DNA of 64,000 nt. Source: Rhodopseudomonas palustris JSC-3b (lineage in GTDB: Bacteria > Pseudomonadota > Alphaproteobacteria > Rhizobiales > Xanthobacteraceae). Numbering within the stretch: position 1 is the first letter of the stretch; every line of letters starts with the position of its first letter. This document shows, piece by piece, positions 51,461-61,111 of this stretch. The position numbers and the translations under genes are program-made. The DNA lies in assembly GCA_000504425.1 (NCBI GenBank), contig KI632513.1:916970-980969 (forward strand), given 5' to 3'. The notes under the pieces were generated by a model. That model was given only the letters and a program-made list of their open reading frames with translations, did not search any database and had not been told where the DNA came from.

Positions 51461-52831
51461 CTAACCCGCGCCGCCGAGCCGCACGCCGGCGCGCAAAAAC
51501 TTCTGCGGATCGACCGGCTCGCCGTCGATGCGGGTTTCGTAGTGCAGATGCGGGCCGGTCGAGCGGCCGGTCGAGCCGACGGCGCCGACGATCTGGCCGA
51601 TCTTGATGACGTCGCCGACCTTGACGTTGATCGCGGACAGGTGGCCGTAGCGGGTGGTCAGGCCGTTGCCGTGGTCGATCTCGACCATGCGGCCATAGCC
51701 GCCGCTCCAGCCGGCGCCGACCACCTTGCCCTGCGCGGTGGCGCGTACCGGATCGCCCATGCTGCCGCGGAAATCGAGCCCGGTATGCATCGCCGGGCGG
51801 CCGAGGAACGGGTCGGTCCGGACGCCGAAGCCGGAGCTGAATTCCACTTCGCCGACCACCGGCTTGCGATAGGGCACCAGCGCCAGGGTGCGGTTGAGCC
51901 GCTCGACCTGGGCACGCGAGATGTTGATGCGATAAAGCTGCTTCTCAAAGCTGGCGCTGTTGCTGGACGGCGTCTTGACCGGCACGAACGGCCCGCCAAT
52001 GCCGCCGCGCGGCGTGGCGGCTTCCATCTGCGCGACATTGAGGCCGAGGTCACTGAGCACGCCGCGCATGCGCCGCGCCCGGCTTTCAAAACTTTCCTCG
52101 ACCACGTTGAGCACGGCGACCTGCCGGCTTTCGATCTGATCGAGCGAGCGTTGCAGCTTGGTGATGACGTTGTCGACGCCGGCGTTCTTGGCCAGTTGGG
52201 TCGGGCCGGCGGCAATGCGGTTCGGGGTGCGGGATTCCAGCCGGGCTTCCCGGTCGGGCGGCGCCACGAAGATCACGGTGTCGCTGATCGGCGAGGGTTT
52301 GGGGATGCTGGAGCTGCCAAAATCGGTGGCAGGGGCCTGGCGGGCTGGCTTGCCGATCGAGCCGGTGATGCCGACATCCGGCAGCGTGCCGAGCGCGTTG
52401 GTGCGCGATTCCAAGAGGCTCTGGCGCCGCATCACTTGTTCGAGCTTTTGGTCGAACTGTTCCTGATCGAGCAACTGCCGGCTGGTGGTGCGATCGACCT
52501 TGGCGCGGAGCTCGGCGATGCGGTCCTCATAGGCATATTGCATCTCGGCCTGACGCGCGATCAGCCGGGTCAGCACGTCGTCGCGGAACGCAAAATAGGT
52601 CGCGGTCGCCACCGTCCACAGCGCGAGCAGCACCACCGAGCCGACCACGATCCAGAACAGCACCGGCCCGATCCGCACCTGCTTGCCGGCGTGGACGATG
52701 GCGTAGCCGCCAGGCATGGCCGCGACCGGCTGGCGGTGGTGAGACGGAGCGGGGTGACGCTGCGGCGGGCGACCATGGTGCTGGCCATGGTGCGGCATGG
52801 GTTGAGGATGAGGACCGGAACGGTGAGGCAT
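51461..52831 (-). CDS. Membrane-anchored M23 family metallopeptidase
   Basis: 456 residues. A His/Pro-rich cytoplasmic N-terminus (about 1-40), one transmembrane helix (about 57-82), a periplasmic coiled-coil region (about 90-150 and 210-260) and a C-terminal LytM/M23 domain (about 335-445). The zinc ligands are in HTGLDFRGSMGD and PHLHYE; the core GFGVRTDPFLGRPAMHTG is intact, so it may be an active endopeptidase rather than an EnvC-type activator. It would cut peptide cross-bridges in peptidoglycan. The His-rich leader is unusual. Start ATG 52831. Confidence 0.93.
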   Translation of the reverse strand: MPHRSGPHPQPMPHHGQHHGRPPQRHPAPSHHRQPVAAMPGGYAIVHAGKQVRIGPVLFWIVVGSVVLLALWTVATATYFAFRDDVLTRLIARQAEMQYAYEDRIAELRAKVDRTTSRQLLDQEQFDQKLEQVMRRQSLLESRTNALGTLPDVGITGSIGKPARQAPATDFGSSSIPKPSPISDTVIFVAPPDREARLESRTPNRIAAGPTQLAKNAGVDNVITKLQRSLDQIESRQVAVLNVVEESFESRARRMRGVLSDLGLNVAQMEAATPRGGIGGPFVPVKTPSSNSASFEKQLYRINISRAQVERLNRTLALVPYRKPVVGEVEFSSGFGVRTDPFLGRPAMHTGLDFRGSMGDPVRATAQGKVVGAGWSGGYGRMVEIDHGNGLTTRYGHLSAINVKVGDVIKIGQIVGAVGSTGRSTGPHLHYETRIDGEPVDPQKFLRAGVRLGGAG

Positions 52832-52928
52832 CTTGGCTTCCAGGCGCCGGCCTGAACACAGATCCGCCGGCTCAATTCGCCGGCGGATTTGACCCCCTCA
52901 TAGTTAACATTCGGGTAATGCTGGCCGA

Positions 52929-53450
52929 TCACGACTGCATTTTTGCCGCGGCCAGAACGGCTTCGGCGTGGCCATCGACCTTGACCTTGCGCCAGACCCG
53001 TTCGACGCGGCCTTGGGCATCGATCAGCACCGTGGTGCGAATGATGCCTTCGAACTTCTTGCCGTACATGCTTTTTTCGCCCCAGGCGCCATAGGCTTGC
53101 AGCATGGCGTGGCTTTCGTCGGAGCCAAGCGGGGTGCGCAGCTGATACTTGTCGCGGAACTTGTCCTGCGCGGCTGGCGGATCGGCGGAGACGCCCAGCA
53201 CCGCGGTTTTGGCCTTGTCGAAATCGGGCGCGAGCCGGGTGAAATCGACTGCCTCGCGCGTGCAGCCGGAGGTGCCGGCGCGCGGGTAGAAGAAGATCAC
53301 CAATTTGCGACCAGCGAAATCGCTGAGGCTGATGGTGCCGCCGCCATCGCGGGGCAGGGTGAAGCTTGGAGCCTGATCGCCCTCCGTCAGCGCGGCCGCT
53401 GTGTTTGCTGCGGCGGAACTGGCCTTGGTGTTGCGAGCTTGCTTGGTCAT
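52929..53450 (-). CDS. bcp: 1-Cys peroxiredoxin, BCP/PrxQ family
   Basis: 173 residues from ATG 53450 (AAGGA upstream). Thioredoxin-fold peroxidase that reduces hydrogen peroxide and organic peroxides. The peroxidatic Cys63 lies in the P-x3-T-x2-C motif PRAGTSGC. It is the only Cys in the protein, so there is no resolving Cys of the usual BCP type; a partner thiol would be needed. The N-terminus is ~20 residues longer than in E. coli BCP and Ala-rich. Cytosolic. Confidence 0.94.
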   Translation of the reverse strand: MTKQARNTKASSAAANTAAALTEGDQAPSFTLPRDGGGTISLSDFAGRKLVIFFYPRAGTSGCTREAVDFTRLAPDFDKAKTAVLGVSADPPAAQDKFRDKYQLRTPLGSDESHAMLQAYGAWGEKSMYGKKFEGIIRTTVLIDAQGRVERVWRKVKVDGHAEAVLAAAKMQS

Positions 53451-53729
53451 GCGCCTTCCTTTCGTCGTTTTCCGCGGCTCAATAATCGCCGGTTAGCCAA
53501 GGTGGTGGCAATCAGGTGCATCTGGGCAAGCGCGTAGGCCTCGGGGTATGGTCCACCGGATTCGTGACCAGCAGTCCCCGGTGCGAGCAGGGCTCACGGG
53601 GCCGGGAGATGCACATTCGTAATCGAACGAGGATTGGCAACAGGGCCGCGATAGCTGCGCGTGGTGCGCGGCAGCGGGTATGTGCCAAACGACAATCAGG
53701 CGTCGCGAACGCGCTCCGATCGAGAGCCT

Positions 53730-56700
53730 ATGCCAAGGACTGAGCCGCCCCCCACGCCGCATCCCCGTGCCGAATCCGAGCCAGAGCGTTGGCCCGATGA
53801 CGGCTGGTCTGCTCATCACCATGACGAAGACGCTTCAAACCGGGCGCGGCAGCTGCTGGCGAGCCAGACCCGCTTTCAACATCTCGCGGATGGCACCCAC
53901 TCGCTGCTGCACTGGTTGAGCAGCGGCCGCTGGCTGCCGCGCCTCGTGCTGACGGTCAGCGTGCTCGGCGCGCTGTTTGCGGCCTGCTTTGGCGGCCTGT
54001 GGCTGCGGCTCGGCGCCGGGCCGATCAGTCTCGATCTGGCGACGCCATGGCTGGTCGCCGCGATCGAACAAAATCTCGGCAATGGCAACACCGTGGAAAT
54101 CGGCGGCACCCAGATCGAGCGTGCCGGCCGGATCCGCGTCGCGGTGCGCATTCGCAATATCGTGGTCCGCGACCGCGAGCGTGCCATTGTCGCCACGGCG
54201 CCGAAAGCCGAGGTCCGGCTGTCGGGCGCTGCACTGCTGATGGGCCGGCTGCGCGCCGAGAGCCTGAAGCTGGTCGATGCCGAGCTGGCGATTCGTATCA
54301 CGCCGGACGGCGAGGTGACGGTCTCGACCGGCGACACGGCAAGGCCGCTGGCGACCGGGGTCGCCAAGCCGACGCTCGCGCCGCCTCCCACGAAGTCCAG
54401 TACGCCGGCTGCGGGGGCAACGCCATCGCCGGGATCGCCCGCTGCTGCGGCCGGACGGTCGCATGGCCGCGATGAAGCCTTTGCCAGCCTGCTGGCCGGG
54501 CTGGATTGGCTCGACAGCCTCAATCTCAGCGGTCTCGATGGCCAGAACCTCAACGAAATCGGCCTGAGAAGCGGCAATCTGATTGTCGATGATCAGCAGA
54601 GCGGCAACCGCCTGACCTTTGAGAACGTGGCGCTGAGCCTGCGTCGGCCAAGCGGCGGCGGCATTGTGATGAGTGTCGGCGAGGAGGCGGAGGTTGGCGA
54701 TGATCCCAAGCGCGCCTGGTCGTTGCGCGTTGCGGTCGGCCCGCCCACCAATGGCGTGCGCTCAGTTGAACTGCGCGCCAACAATGTATCCACCAAAACC
54801 ATTTTGCTGGCGCTGCGGCTGAAGGATTTCACCTACACCGCCGATCTGCCGCTCAGCGGCGAATTGAAAGGCGAACTCGGCCGCGACGGCGTGCCGACCT
54901 TCTTACGCGGCAAACTAGTGGCCGGGGCCGGGCACATCACCGACCTCGACACCCCGGAATATCCGATGCCGATCGATCAGGCCGAGCTCAGCGTCGAATG
55001 GGATGCCGGGCGGCGGGTGCTGGTGGCGCCGTTCAAGGTGGTGGCCGGCGGCAATCGCGTCACGCTGCTTGCTCATCTCGACCCGCCCAATGATCGCTCC
55101 CATGACTGGCAGCTTGGCCTGAGCGGCGGCACCATCGTGCTGCCCGGTGCGGACAACGAGCCGCCATTGATCTTCAACCGGATCGCGATCGGCATCCGCT
55201 TCGACACCGACGCGCGCCGCATCACCATCACCCAGGCCAATATCAGCAATGGCGAGATCGGCGTCGCCGGCAGCGGCTTCATCGACTATGCCGGCGAACC
55301 GCGGCTGACGCTGGGTTTTACCGGCACGCCGATGTCGGTCGGCGCCTTGAAGCGCATGTGGCCGATCCTGATCGTGCCGGAGCTGCGCGAATGGGTGATC
55401 GAGCGGATCGCGCGCGGCGCCATCCAGCGCATCGATATCGCGGTCAACTCACCGTTCAAGAACCTGTCGCGGCGCGGCCCGCCGATCCCGGATGAGGGGC
55501 TCGCGGTCAATATCGTCGCCACCGGCGCAATGATCCGCCCGGTCGATGAAATGCCGGCGATTCGCGAGGGCGATCTCAAGGCGGTGGTGACCGGCCGCAC
55601 CGCGACGGTCGCGATCGGCCAGGCGCTCGCCGACACCGCGCAGGGCCGGCGGCTGACGCTGTCGGATATTCTGTTCGAAGTGCCGGATATGGCACCGAAA
55701 CCTGCGCCTGCGCGGGTCAGGTTCCGTGTTGAAGGCCAGGTCGCGGCGGTTGCCGAAATCCTGGCCTCGGATCGGCTCAGCGATGTCGGCGGCGCGCTGA
55801 TCGACCCCAACACCAGCAAGGGCATGGTGGCGGCGCAGGTCGCGATGGGCATGCCGATCAAGCGCGAGCTGACCAAGGCCGACACCAGCTACGCGGTGAC
55901 TGCCGACCTCACCAATTTTTCCGCCGAGAAGCTGGTGATGAACCAGAAGCTCGAGGCGAATGCCCTGAAAGTGGTGGCCAATGCCCAGGGCTTTCAGATT
56001 AAGGGCGACGTCAAGATCAACGGCCAGCCCGCCGCGCTGGAATATCGCAAGCCGAGCGAAGGCGACGCCGAGGTCAAGCTGCAAGCCACGCTCGATGACG
56101 CCAGCCGCGCACGGCTCGGCTTTGATCTCGGCAGCGGCCTGTCCGGCGCCGTGCCGGTCAAGCTGACCGGCAAGATCGGCGAGCCCGATCGCGAAACCCG
56201 GCTCGGCATCGATGCCGATCTGACCGCCGCCAAGGTTGACAATGTGCTGCCGGGCTGGGTCAAGGCACAGGGCAAATCGAGCCGCGCGGTGTTCAATCTG
56301 TTGCAGCGGCCGCAGGCCACCCGGTTCGAGGACATCGTGATCGAAGGCAGCGGCGCCAATATCAAGGGCGCGCTGGAAGTCGATGAGAACGGCGATCTGG
56401 TCAACGCCAATTTCCCGAGCTACGCGCCCTCGGAAGGCGACAAGGCCACGCTGAAAGCCGAGCGCGCCCCGGATGGCGTGATGAAGGTGACGATGCGCGG
56501 CGACGTGTTCGACGGCCGCGGTTTCATCAAATCGGCGATCTCCGGACGCGACAACGACGCCAAGAGCAAGTCCAAGGCGTTCGATGTCGATATCGACGTC
56601 AAGCTCGGCGTGGTCGCCGGCTATTTCGGCGAGACGCTGCGCAGCGTCGATGCCAAACTGTCACGCCGCAATGGTGCGATCCGCAGCTTCGCGCTCAACG

Positions 56701-57380
56701 GCAAGCTGGGCCGCGATACCTCGCTGACCGGCGATCTGCGCGGCCGCGTGCAGGGCCGCGAAGTGATCTATCTTGAGACCAATGACGCAGGCTCGTTCTT
56801 CCGCTTCACCGACACCTATGGCAAGATGTATGGTGGCCAGCTGTCGCTGGCGATGGACCCGCCGGTGGCCGATCCGCGCGAGCGCGAAGGTCTGCTCAAC
56901 GTCCGCGATTTCACCGTGAAAGGCGAAACCCAGCTCGACCGTGTGGTCGCCAGCGGCGGCCAGGGCGCCAATCAGGGCGCGAATTCGGGGCTGGCATTTT
57001 CACGGCTGCGCGCCGAATTCACCCGGCAGAACGGCCAGCTCACCATTCGCGAAGGCGTGGTGAAGGGGCCGATGATCGGCGCCACCATCGAAGGCAGCAT
57101 CGATTATCCGGGCAATCAGGTGCGGATGAGCGGCACGTTTGTGCCGATGTACGGCCTCAACAACATGTTCGGGCAAATCCCGGTGGTCGGGCTGTTCCTG
57201 GGCGGCGGCAGCAATGAGGGGCTGATCGGCGTCACATACGAAGTGGTGGGAACGCCGGGCGCTCCTGTGCTGCGCGTCAATCCGATCTCGGCGATGGCGC
57301 CGGGCGTGCTGCGCAAAATCTTTGAATTCGGCACCGGGCGTCAGAACAATCAGAACGATTTCCCCAGCCCGAACAATTAG
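53730..57380 (+). CDS. Large envelope protein with DUF3971/AsmA-like C-terminal domains (YhdP-like)
   Basis: About 1216 residues. A disordered cytoplasmic N-terminus (about 1-60), one transmembrane helix (about 71-98; LVLTVSVLGALFAACFGGLWL, 21 residues, key features are its length and lack of charge), then a very long periplasmic beta-rich region with DUF3971-like and AsmA-like C-terminal segments (about 1020-1190; GLAFSRLRAEFTRQNGQ, EGSIDYPGNQVRMSGTFVP). Such proteins (YhdP, TamB, AsmA) form bridges that move phospholipid to the outer membrane. The start is uncertain: ATG 53730 is chosen; a GTG at 53661 would add 23 residues. Followed by tyrS on the opposite strand. Confidence 0.88.
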   Translation: MPRTEPPPTPHPRAESEPERWPDDGWSAHHHDEDASNRARQLLASQTRFQHLADGTHSLLHWLSSGRWLPRLVLTVSVLGALFAACFGGLWLRLGAGPISLDLATPWLVAAIEQNLGNGNTVEIGGTQIERAGRIRVAVRIRNIVVRDRERAIVATAPKAEVRLSGAALLMGRLRAESLKLVDAELAIRITPDGEVTVSTGDTARPLATGVAKPTLAPPPTKSSTPAAGATPSPGSPAAAAGRSHGRDEAFASLLAGLDWLDSLNLSGLDGQNLNEIGLRSGNLIVDDQQSGNRLTFENVALSLRRPSGGGIVMSVGEEAEVGDDPKRAWSLRVAVGPPTNGVRSVELRANNVSTKTILLALRLKDFTYTADLPLSGELKGELGRDGVPTFLRGKLVAGAGHITDLDTPEYPMPIDQAELSVEWDAGRRVLVAPFKVVAGGNRVTLLAHLDPPNDRSHDWQLGLSGGTIVLPGADNEPPLIFNRIAIGIRFDTDARRITITQANISNGEIGVAGSGFIDYAGEPRLTLGFTGTPMSVGALKRMWPILIVPELREWVIERIARGAIQRIDIAVNSPFKNLSRRGPPIPDEGLAVNIVATGAMIRPVDEMPAIREGDLKAVVTGRTATVAIGQALADTAQGRRLTLSDILFEVPDMAPKPAPARVRFRVEGQVAAVAEILASDRLSDVGGALIDPNTSKGMVAAQVAMGMPIKRELTKADTSYAVTADLTNFSAEKLVMNQKLEANALKVVANAQGFQIKGDVKINGQPAALEYRKPSEGDAEVKLQATLDDASRARLGFDLGSGLSGAVPVKLTGKIGEPDRETRLGIDADLTAAKVDNVLPGWVKAQGKSSRAVFNLLQRPQATRFEDIVIEGSGANIKGALEVDENGDLVNANFPSYAPSEGDKATLKAERAPDGVMKVTMRGDVFDGRGFIKSAISGRDNDAKSKSKAFDVDIDVKLGVVAGYFGETLRSVDAKLSRRNGAIRSFALNGKLGRDTSLTGDLRGRVQGREVIYLETNDAGSFFRFTDTYGKMYGGQLSLAMDPPVADPREREGLLNVRDFTVKGETQLDRVVASGGQGANQGANSGLAFSRLRAEFTRQNGQLTIREGVVKGPMIGATIEGSIDYPGNQVRMSGTFVPMYGLNNMFGQIPVVGLFLGGGSNEGLIGVTYEVVGTPGAPVLRVNPISAMAPGVLRKIFEFGTGRQNNQNDFPSPNN

Positions 57381-57399
57381 CAGCGATCACCGATGTCGC

Positions 57400-57434
57400 G
57401 TCATACCCGCGCTTGTCGCGGGCATCCACGTCTT
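57400..57434 (+). repeat. REP-like palindrome, family B
   Basis: GTCATACCCGCGCTTGTCGC and on to CATCCACGTCTT; stem CCCGCG (57406-57411) with CGCGGG (57417-57422). Confidence 0.6.
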
Positions 57435-57523
57435 GAAGTCAGTGCAGCATCAGAGCGTGAGTAGGGGGAAGTCGCGCGGCGTCGACCTGCGGCGTCGCTG
57501 CCATCACTCATCACAAGCAGACA

Positions 57524-57559
57524 TGAAAAAGCTCGACCGCGCGGGGCGCGATCGAGCTT
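57524..57559 (-). terminator. Rho-independent terminator of tyrS
   Basis: Arms AAGCTCGACCGCG (57529-57541) and CGCGATCGAGCTT (57547-57559), one G-U on the minus strand, followed there by TTTTT. Confidence 0.88.
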
Positions 57560-57582
57560 CAGCAAAAGCCTATAGTACGTGA

Positions 57583-58839
57583 TCAGGCCGGGCGGATCAG
57601 CACGTGCTTCTTCTTGCCGAACGACAGCTTGATCACGCCGTCGGCGTTGATGTTGGCCGCGGTCAGCGCCATCCGCTCGTCGGTCACCGGCTCGTCATTG
57701 ACGCGCAGGCCGCCCGCCTTGATCTGGCGCCGCGCTTCGCCATTGGAAGCGACCAAACCAGTCTTTTCCGCGAACGCCGCGAGCACGCCGATGCCAGCGT
57801 CGAGTTCGGCGCGGGCGATCGTGACGCTCGGCAGATCCTGCGCGATGCCGCCTTCCTCAAACGTGGTGCGGGCAGTCTCGGCGGCGCGCTCGGCGGCCTC
57901 GCGGCCATGCATCAGCGCGGCGGCTTCGGTCGCCAGGATCTTCTTGGCCTCGTTGATTTCCGAGCCCTGCAGCTTGGCGAGCCGCGCGATCTCATCCATC
58001 GGCAGCAGCGTGAACAGCTTGAGGAAGCGCTCGACGTCGGCGTCCTCGGTGTTGCGCCAGTACTGCCAGTAATCATAGGGCGACAGCATGTCGCCGTTCA
58101 GCCAGACCGCGCCGGCCGCGGTCTTGCCCATCTTGGCGCCCGAGGCGGTGGTGAGCAGCGGGCAGGTCAAAGCGTGCAACTGATGGGTGCCCATGCGGCG
58201 GCCGAGATCGACGCCGGTGACGATGTTGCCCCACTGATCGGAGCCGCCCATCTGCAGATTGCAGCCGTGGCGCCTGGCCAGCTCGACATAGTCGTAGGAC
58301 TGCAGGATCATGTAGTTGAATTCGATAAACGACAGCTCCTGCTCGCGCTCGAGCCGCATCCGCACCGAGTCCATGGTCAGCATGCGGTTGACCGAGAAGA
58401 ACCGGCCGATGTCGCGCAGCATCTCGATGTAGTTGAGCTTGGTCAGCCAGTCGGCATTGTCGACCATCACCGCGTCGGTCTTGCCTTCGCCAAAGCGCAG
58501 CAGCTTGGAGAACGTGGTCTTGATCGTCTCCTTGTTGGCGTCGATCTGCTCATAGGTCAGAATCTTGCGGGTCTCGTCGCGGCCCGACGGGTCGCCGACC
58601 CGGGTGGTGCCGCCGCCCATCAGCGCCATCGGCTTGTTGCCGGTCTCCTGCAGCCAATGCAGCATCATGATCGACAAGAGATGGCCGACGTGTAGCGAGG
58701 GCGCGGTGCAATCATAGCCCACATACGCGACCACCTCGCCGCGCGCCGCCAGTGCGTCCAGCGACTCCGGATCCGAGATCTGATGAATGAATCCTCGGCT
58801 TTGCAGGAGGTTGAGGAGGTCCGATTTAAATGCAGTCAT
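57583..58839 (-). CDS. tyrS: Tyrosyl-tRNA synthetase
   Basis: 418 residues, full length bacterial TyrRS. Class I signatures: His50-Val-Gly-His53 (HIGH-like, [12 protein letters not shown]) and KMGKT (KMSKS-like). Tyrosine-binding [10 protein letters not shown] and [11 protein letters not shown] are present. The C-terminal S4 RNA-binding domain (about 350-418; [13 protein letters not shown]) is intact. Start ATG 58839. Nothing unusual. Confidence 0.97.
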   Translation of the reverse strand: MTAFKSDLLNLLQSRGFIHQISDPESLDALAARGEVVAYVGYDCTAPSLHVGHLLSIMMLHWLQETGNKPMALMGGGTTRVGDPSGRDETRKILTYEQIDANKETIKTTFSKLLRFGEGKTDAVMVDNADWLTKLNYIEMLRDIGRFFSVNRMLTMDSVRMRLEREQELSFIEFNYMILQSYDYVELARRHGCNLQMGGSDQWGNIVTGVDLGRRMGTHQLHALTCPLLTTASGAKMGKTAAGAVWLNGDMLSPYDYWQYWRNTEDADVERFLKLFTLLPMDEIARLAKLQGSEINEAKKILATEAAALMHGREAAERAAETARTTFEEGGIAQDLPSVTIARAELDAGIGVLAAFAEKTGLVASNGEARRQIKAGGLRVNDEPVTDERMALTAANINADGVIKLSFGKKKHVLIRPA

Positions 58840-59001
58840 GATTTCGCGACTCTGATCTTCTTACCTCGCCCCCGTTTCGACACGACGGAGGGGCGATCTC
58901 AAGGCAACGCCGCCCAGCGCATCGGGTGGCATTATAAGATGTGGCTGCGTGAGACAAGGGTTGAACGGCCATGTCCGCACCACCTGCTGGAAGCTCTGCT
59001 C

Positions 59002-60102
59002 ATGCTGATGACGGCACTTGGCCTGATGTCTGGGACCTCGCTTGACGGCGTCGATGTCGCTTTGATCGAGACCGACGGCCGGCGGGTGACGCGGCTCGGC
59101 CCCTCTGACTACCGGCCCTATAGCGATGCGGAGCGCGCCTTGCTGCGGCAGGCGCTGGCGGACGCTGCGAAGCTGACCAACCGCCAGGACCGGCCCGGCG
59201 TGCTGGCGGAGGCCGAGCGCATGGTCACCATGGCGCATGGCGAGGCGGTCGAAGGCTTTCTTTCGCGGCAACGGGTCGCACGCCAGGCGATCGACCTGGT
59301 CGGCTTCCACGGCCAGACCGTGCTGCACCGGCCGGCGCAGCAGCTCACGGTGCAGATCGGCGCGGCGGCTGAGCTCGCCAAGGCGATCGGCATCCCAGTG
59401 GTGCACGATCTGCGTGCTGCCGACGTCGCGGCCGGCGGGCAGGGGGCGCCGCTGGTGCCGGTCTATCACCGCGCGCTGGCGGGCGCGCTGGAGCTGCCGG
59501 GGCCGATCGTGGTGCTCAATATCGGCGGCGTGTCCAACATCACTTACATCGACGGCGAGGTGCTGATCGCCTGTGACACCGGCCCCGGCAACGCGCTGCT
59601 CGATGATTTCGTCGCGAAAACCACCGGCGAGCCGTTCGACCGCGACGGCCAGCTCGCGGCACAGGGCCGTCCGGATCAACGCTGGTTGGAGCAGGCGCTA
59701 CAGCAGCAGTTCTTTGCGCAAGCCCCGCCGAAATCGCTGGATCGCAACCAGTTCGCTGGGCTGACGCTGCCAGAGCTGAGCCCGGCCGATGGCGCGGCGA
59801 CGCTGACCGCGTTCACCGCGGCGGCGATCGCCAAGATCGTGCCGCTGTTGCCGCGGCCACCGCGCAGCTGGATCGTCGCTGGCGGCGGCGCCCGCAATCC
59901 GGTGATGGTGCAGATGTTGCGTGACTATCTGGCGCCGGCCATTGTGAGCTGCGCGGACGCGCACGGCTGGTCGGCTGAGGCGCTGGAAGCGCAAGCGTTT
60001 GGGTTTTTGGCGGTGCGCGCGCTGCGCGGGTTGCCGCTCACTTATCCGGCGACAACTGGGGTCAGAATCCCGATCACCGGCGGCCTGATCGCGCGGCCGT
60101 AG
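59002..60102 (+). CDS. anmK: Anhydro-N-acetylmuramic acid kinase
   Basis: 366 residues from ATG 59002 (GGAAG eight bases upstream; the frame is open further but overlaps tyrS). Motifs: LGLMSGTSLDGVDVALIE, VGFHGQTVLHRP, VPVYHRAL, VLNIGGVSNITYI and ACDTGPGN. It converts anhydro-MurNAc to MurNAc-6-phosphate in cell-wall recycling. Slt at 14-16 kb makes its precursors. Divergent from tyrS, with a 162-base gap. Confidence 0.96.
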   Translation: MLMTALGLMSGTSLDGVDVALIETDGRRVTRLGPSDYRPYSDAERALLRQALADAAKLTNRQDRPGVLAEAERMVTMAHGEAVEGFLSRQRVARQAIDLVGFHGQTVLHRPAQQLTVQIGAAAELAKAIGIPVVHDLRAADVAAGGQGAPLVPVYHRALAGALELPGPIVVLNIGGVSNITYIDGEVLIACDTGPGNALLDDFVAKTTGEPFDRDGQLAAQGRPDQRWLEQALQQQFFAQAPPKSLDRNQFAGLTLPELSPADGAATLTAFTAAAIAKIVPLLPRPPRSWIVAGGGARNPVMVQMLRDYLAPAIVSCADAHGWSAEALEAQAFGFLAVRALRGLPLTYPATTGVRIPITGGLIARP

Positions 60103-60137
60103 AAAAAAAAACGGCCGCGGGGCGAACCTGCGGCCGT
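60103..60137 (-). terminator. Rho-independent terminator of the alpha/beta hydrolase
   Basis: Perfect ACGGCCGC (60111-60118) with GCGGCCGT (60130-60137), followed on the minus strand by nine T residues. Confidence 0.9.
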
Positions 60138-60183
60138 CTGGGCAAATGGCGTCAGCGCACGTTGTCGTAGGCGTGCGTGGTCG

Positions 60184-60831
60184 TCAGCGCACGTTGGCGA
60201 GACGCATGTCGAGATAGTTGGTCACCGACTCCATCAGCGGCTCAAGCTTGCCGTCGAAGAAGTGGTTGGCGCCCGGGATGATCTGCTGGTCGATCACGAT
60301 GCCCTTCTGGGTCTTCAGCTTCTCGACCAGGGTGTTGACGTCCTTGGGCGGCACCACCGCATCCTTTTCGCCATGGACGATCAGCCCGGACGACGGGCAG
60401 GGCGCCAGGAACGAGAAGTCATAGAGATTGGCCGGCGGCGCGATCGAGATGAAACCCTCAACCTCGGGGCGGCGCATCAGCAGCTGCATGCCGATCCAGG
60501 CGCCGAACGAGAAACCAGCGACCCAGCAGGCGCGCGCTTCGGGATTGATCGACTGCGCCCAGTCGAGCGCCGAGGCGGCATCCGACAATTCGCCGGTGCC
60601 GTGGTCGAACGAGCCCTGGCTGCGGCCGACGCCGCGGAAGTTGAAGCGCAACACCGAGAAGCCGCGATGCACGAAGGCGTAGTAGCACTGGTAGACGATC
60701 TGGTGATTCATCGTCCCGTGGAACTGCGGGTGCGGGTGCAGCACCATCGCGATCGGCGCGTTCTTCTGCTTGGCCGGATGGTAGCGGCCTTCGAGACGGC
60801 CGGCGGGCCCGGTGAAAATAACCTCAGGCAT
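60184..60831 (-). CDS. Alpha/beta hydrolase (YpfH/dienelactone-hydrolase-like)
   Basis: 215 residues from ATG 60831 (AAGGA seven bases upstream). Serine-hydrolase fold: oxyanion segment VLHPHPQFHGTMNH, nucleophile elbow GFSFGAW (Ser), acid in VHGEKDAVVPP, and catalytic His in IPGANHFFDG. This pattern is that of a conserved family found in many proteobacteria (COG2945) with no set substrate. Sits next to the SUF genes in Rhizobiales. Cytosolic. Confidence 0.92.
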   Translation of the reverse strand: MPEVIFTGPAGRLEGRYHPAKQKNAPIAMVLHPHPQFHGTMNHQIVYQCYYAFVHRGFSVLRFNFRGVGRSQGSFDHGTGELSDAASALDWAQSINPEARACWVAGFSFGAWIGMQLLMRRPEVEGFISIAPPANLYDFSFLAPCPSSGLIVHGEKDAVVPPKDVNTLVEKLKTQKGIVIDQQIIPGANHFFDGKLEPLMESVTNYLDMRLANVR

Positions 60832-61111
60832 TGATTTTCCTTGGTAAAACAGCGCGGCGACGCGGGCTCATCGGGGCCGTCGCGCGGCCTTGCTGTGCGA
60901 ACAAAGGGACGATCAGCGCCATTGCAGTGATGGAACGGCGGATTGAACGAAGGCCGCGTTCTAGCATAAGGCAGCGGGCTAAATGCAAGCATATTAAGCA
61001 CATCCGGGCCTTGGCCACGGTTCTGGCGGCGTCGATGTCGGGGGATTGACTGGCATTACTGGCGCGGCGCGCCTACCGTGACGCCGCCATCCGCATTGGG
61101 ACCCTGCTGCC

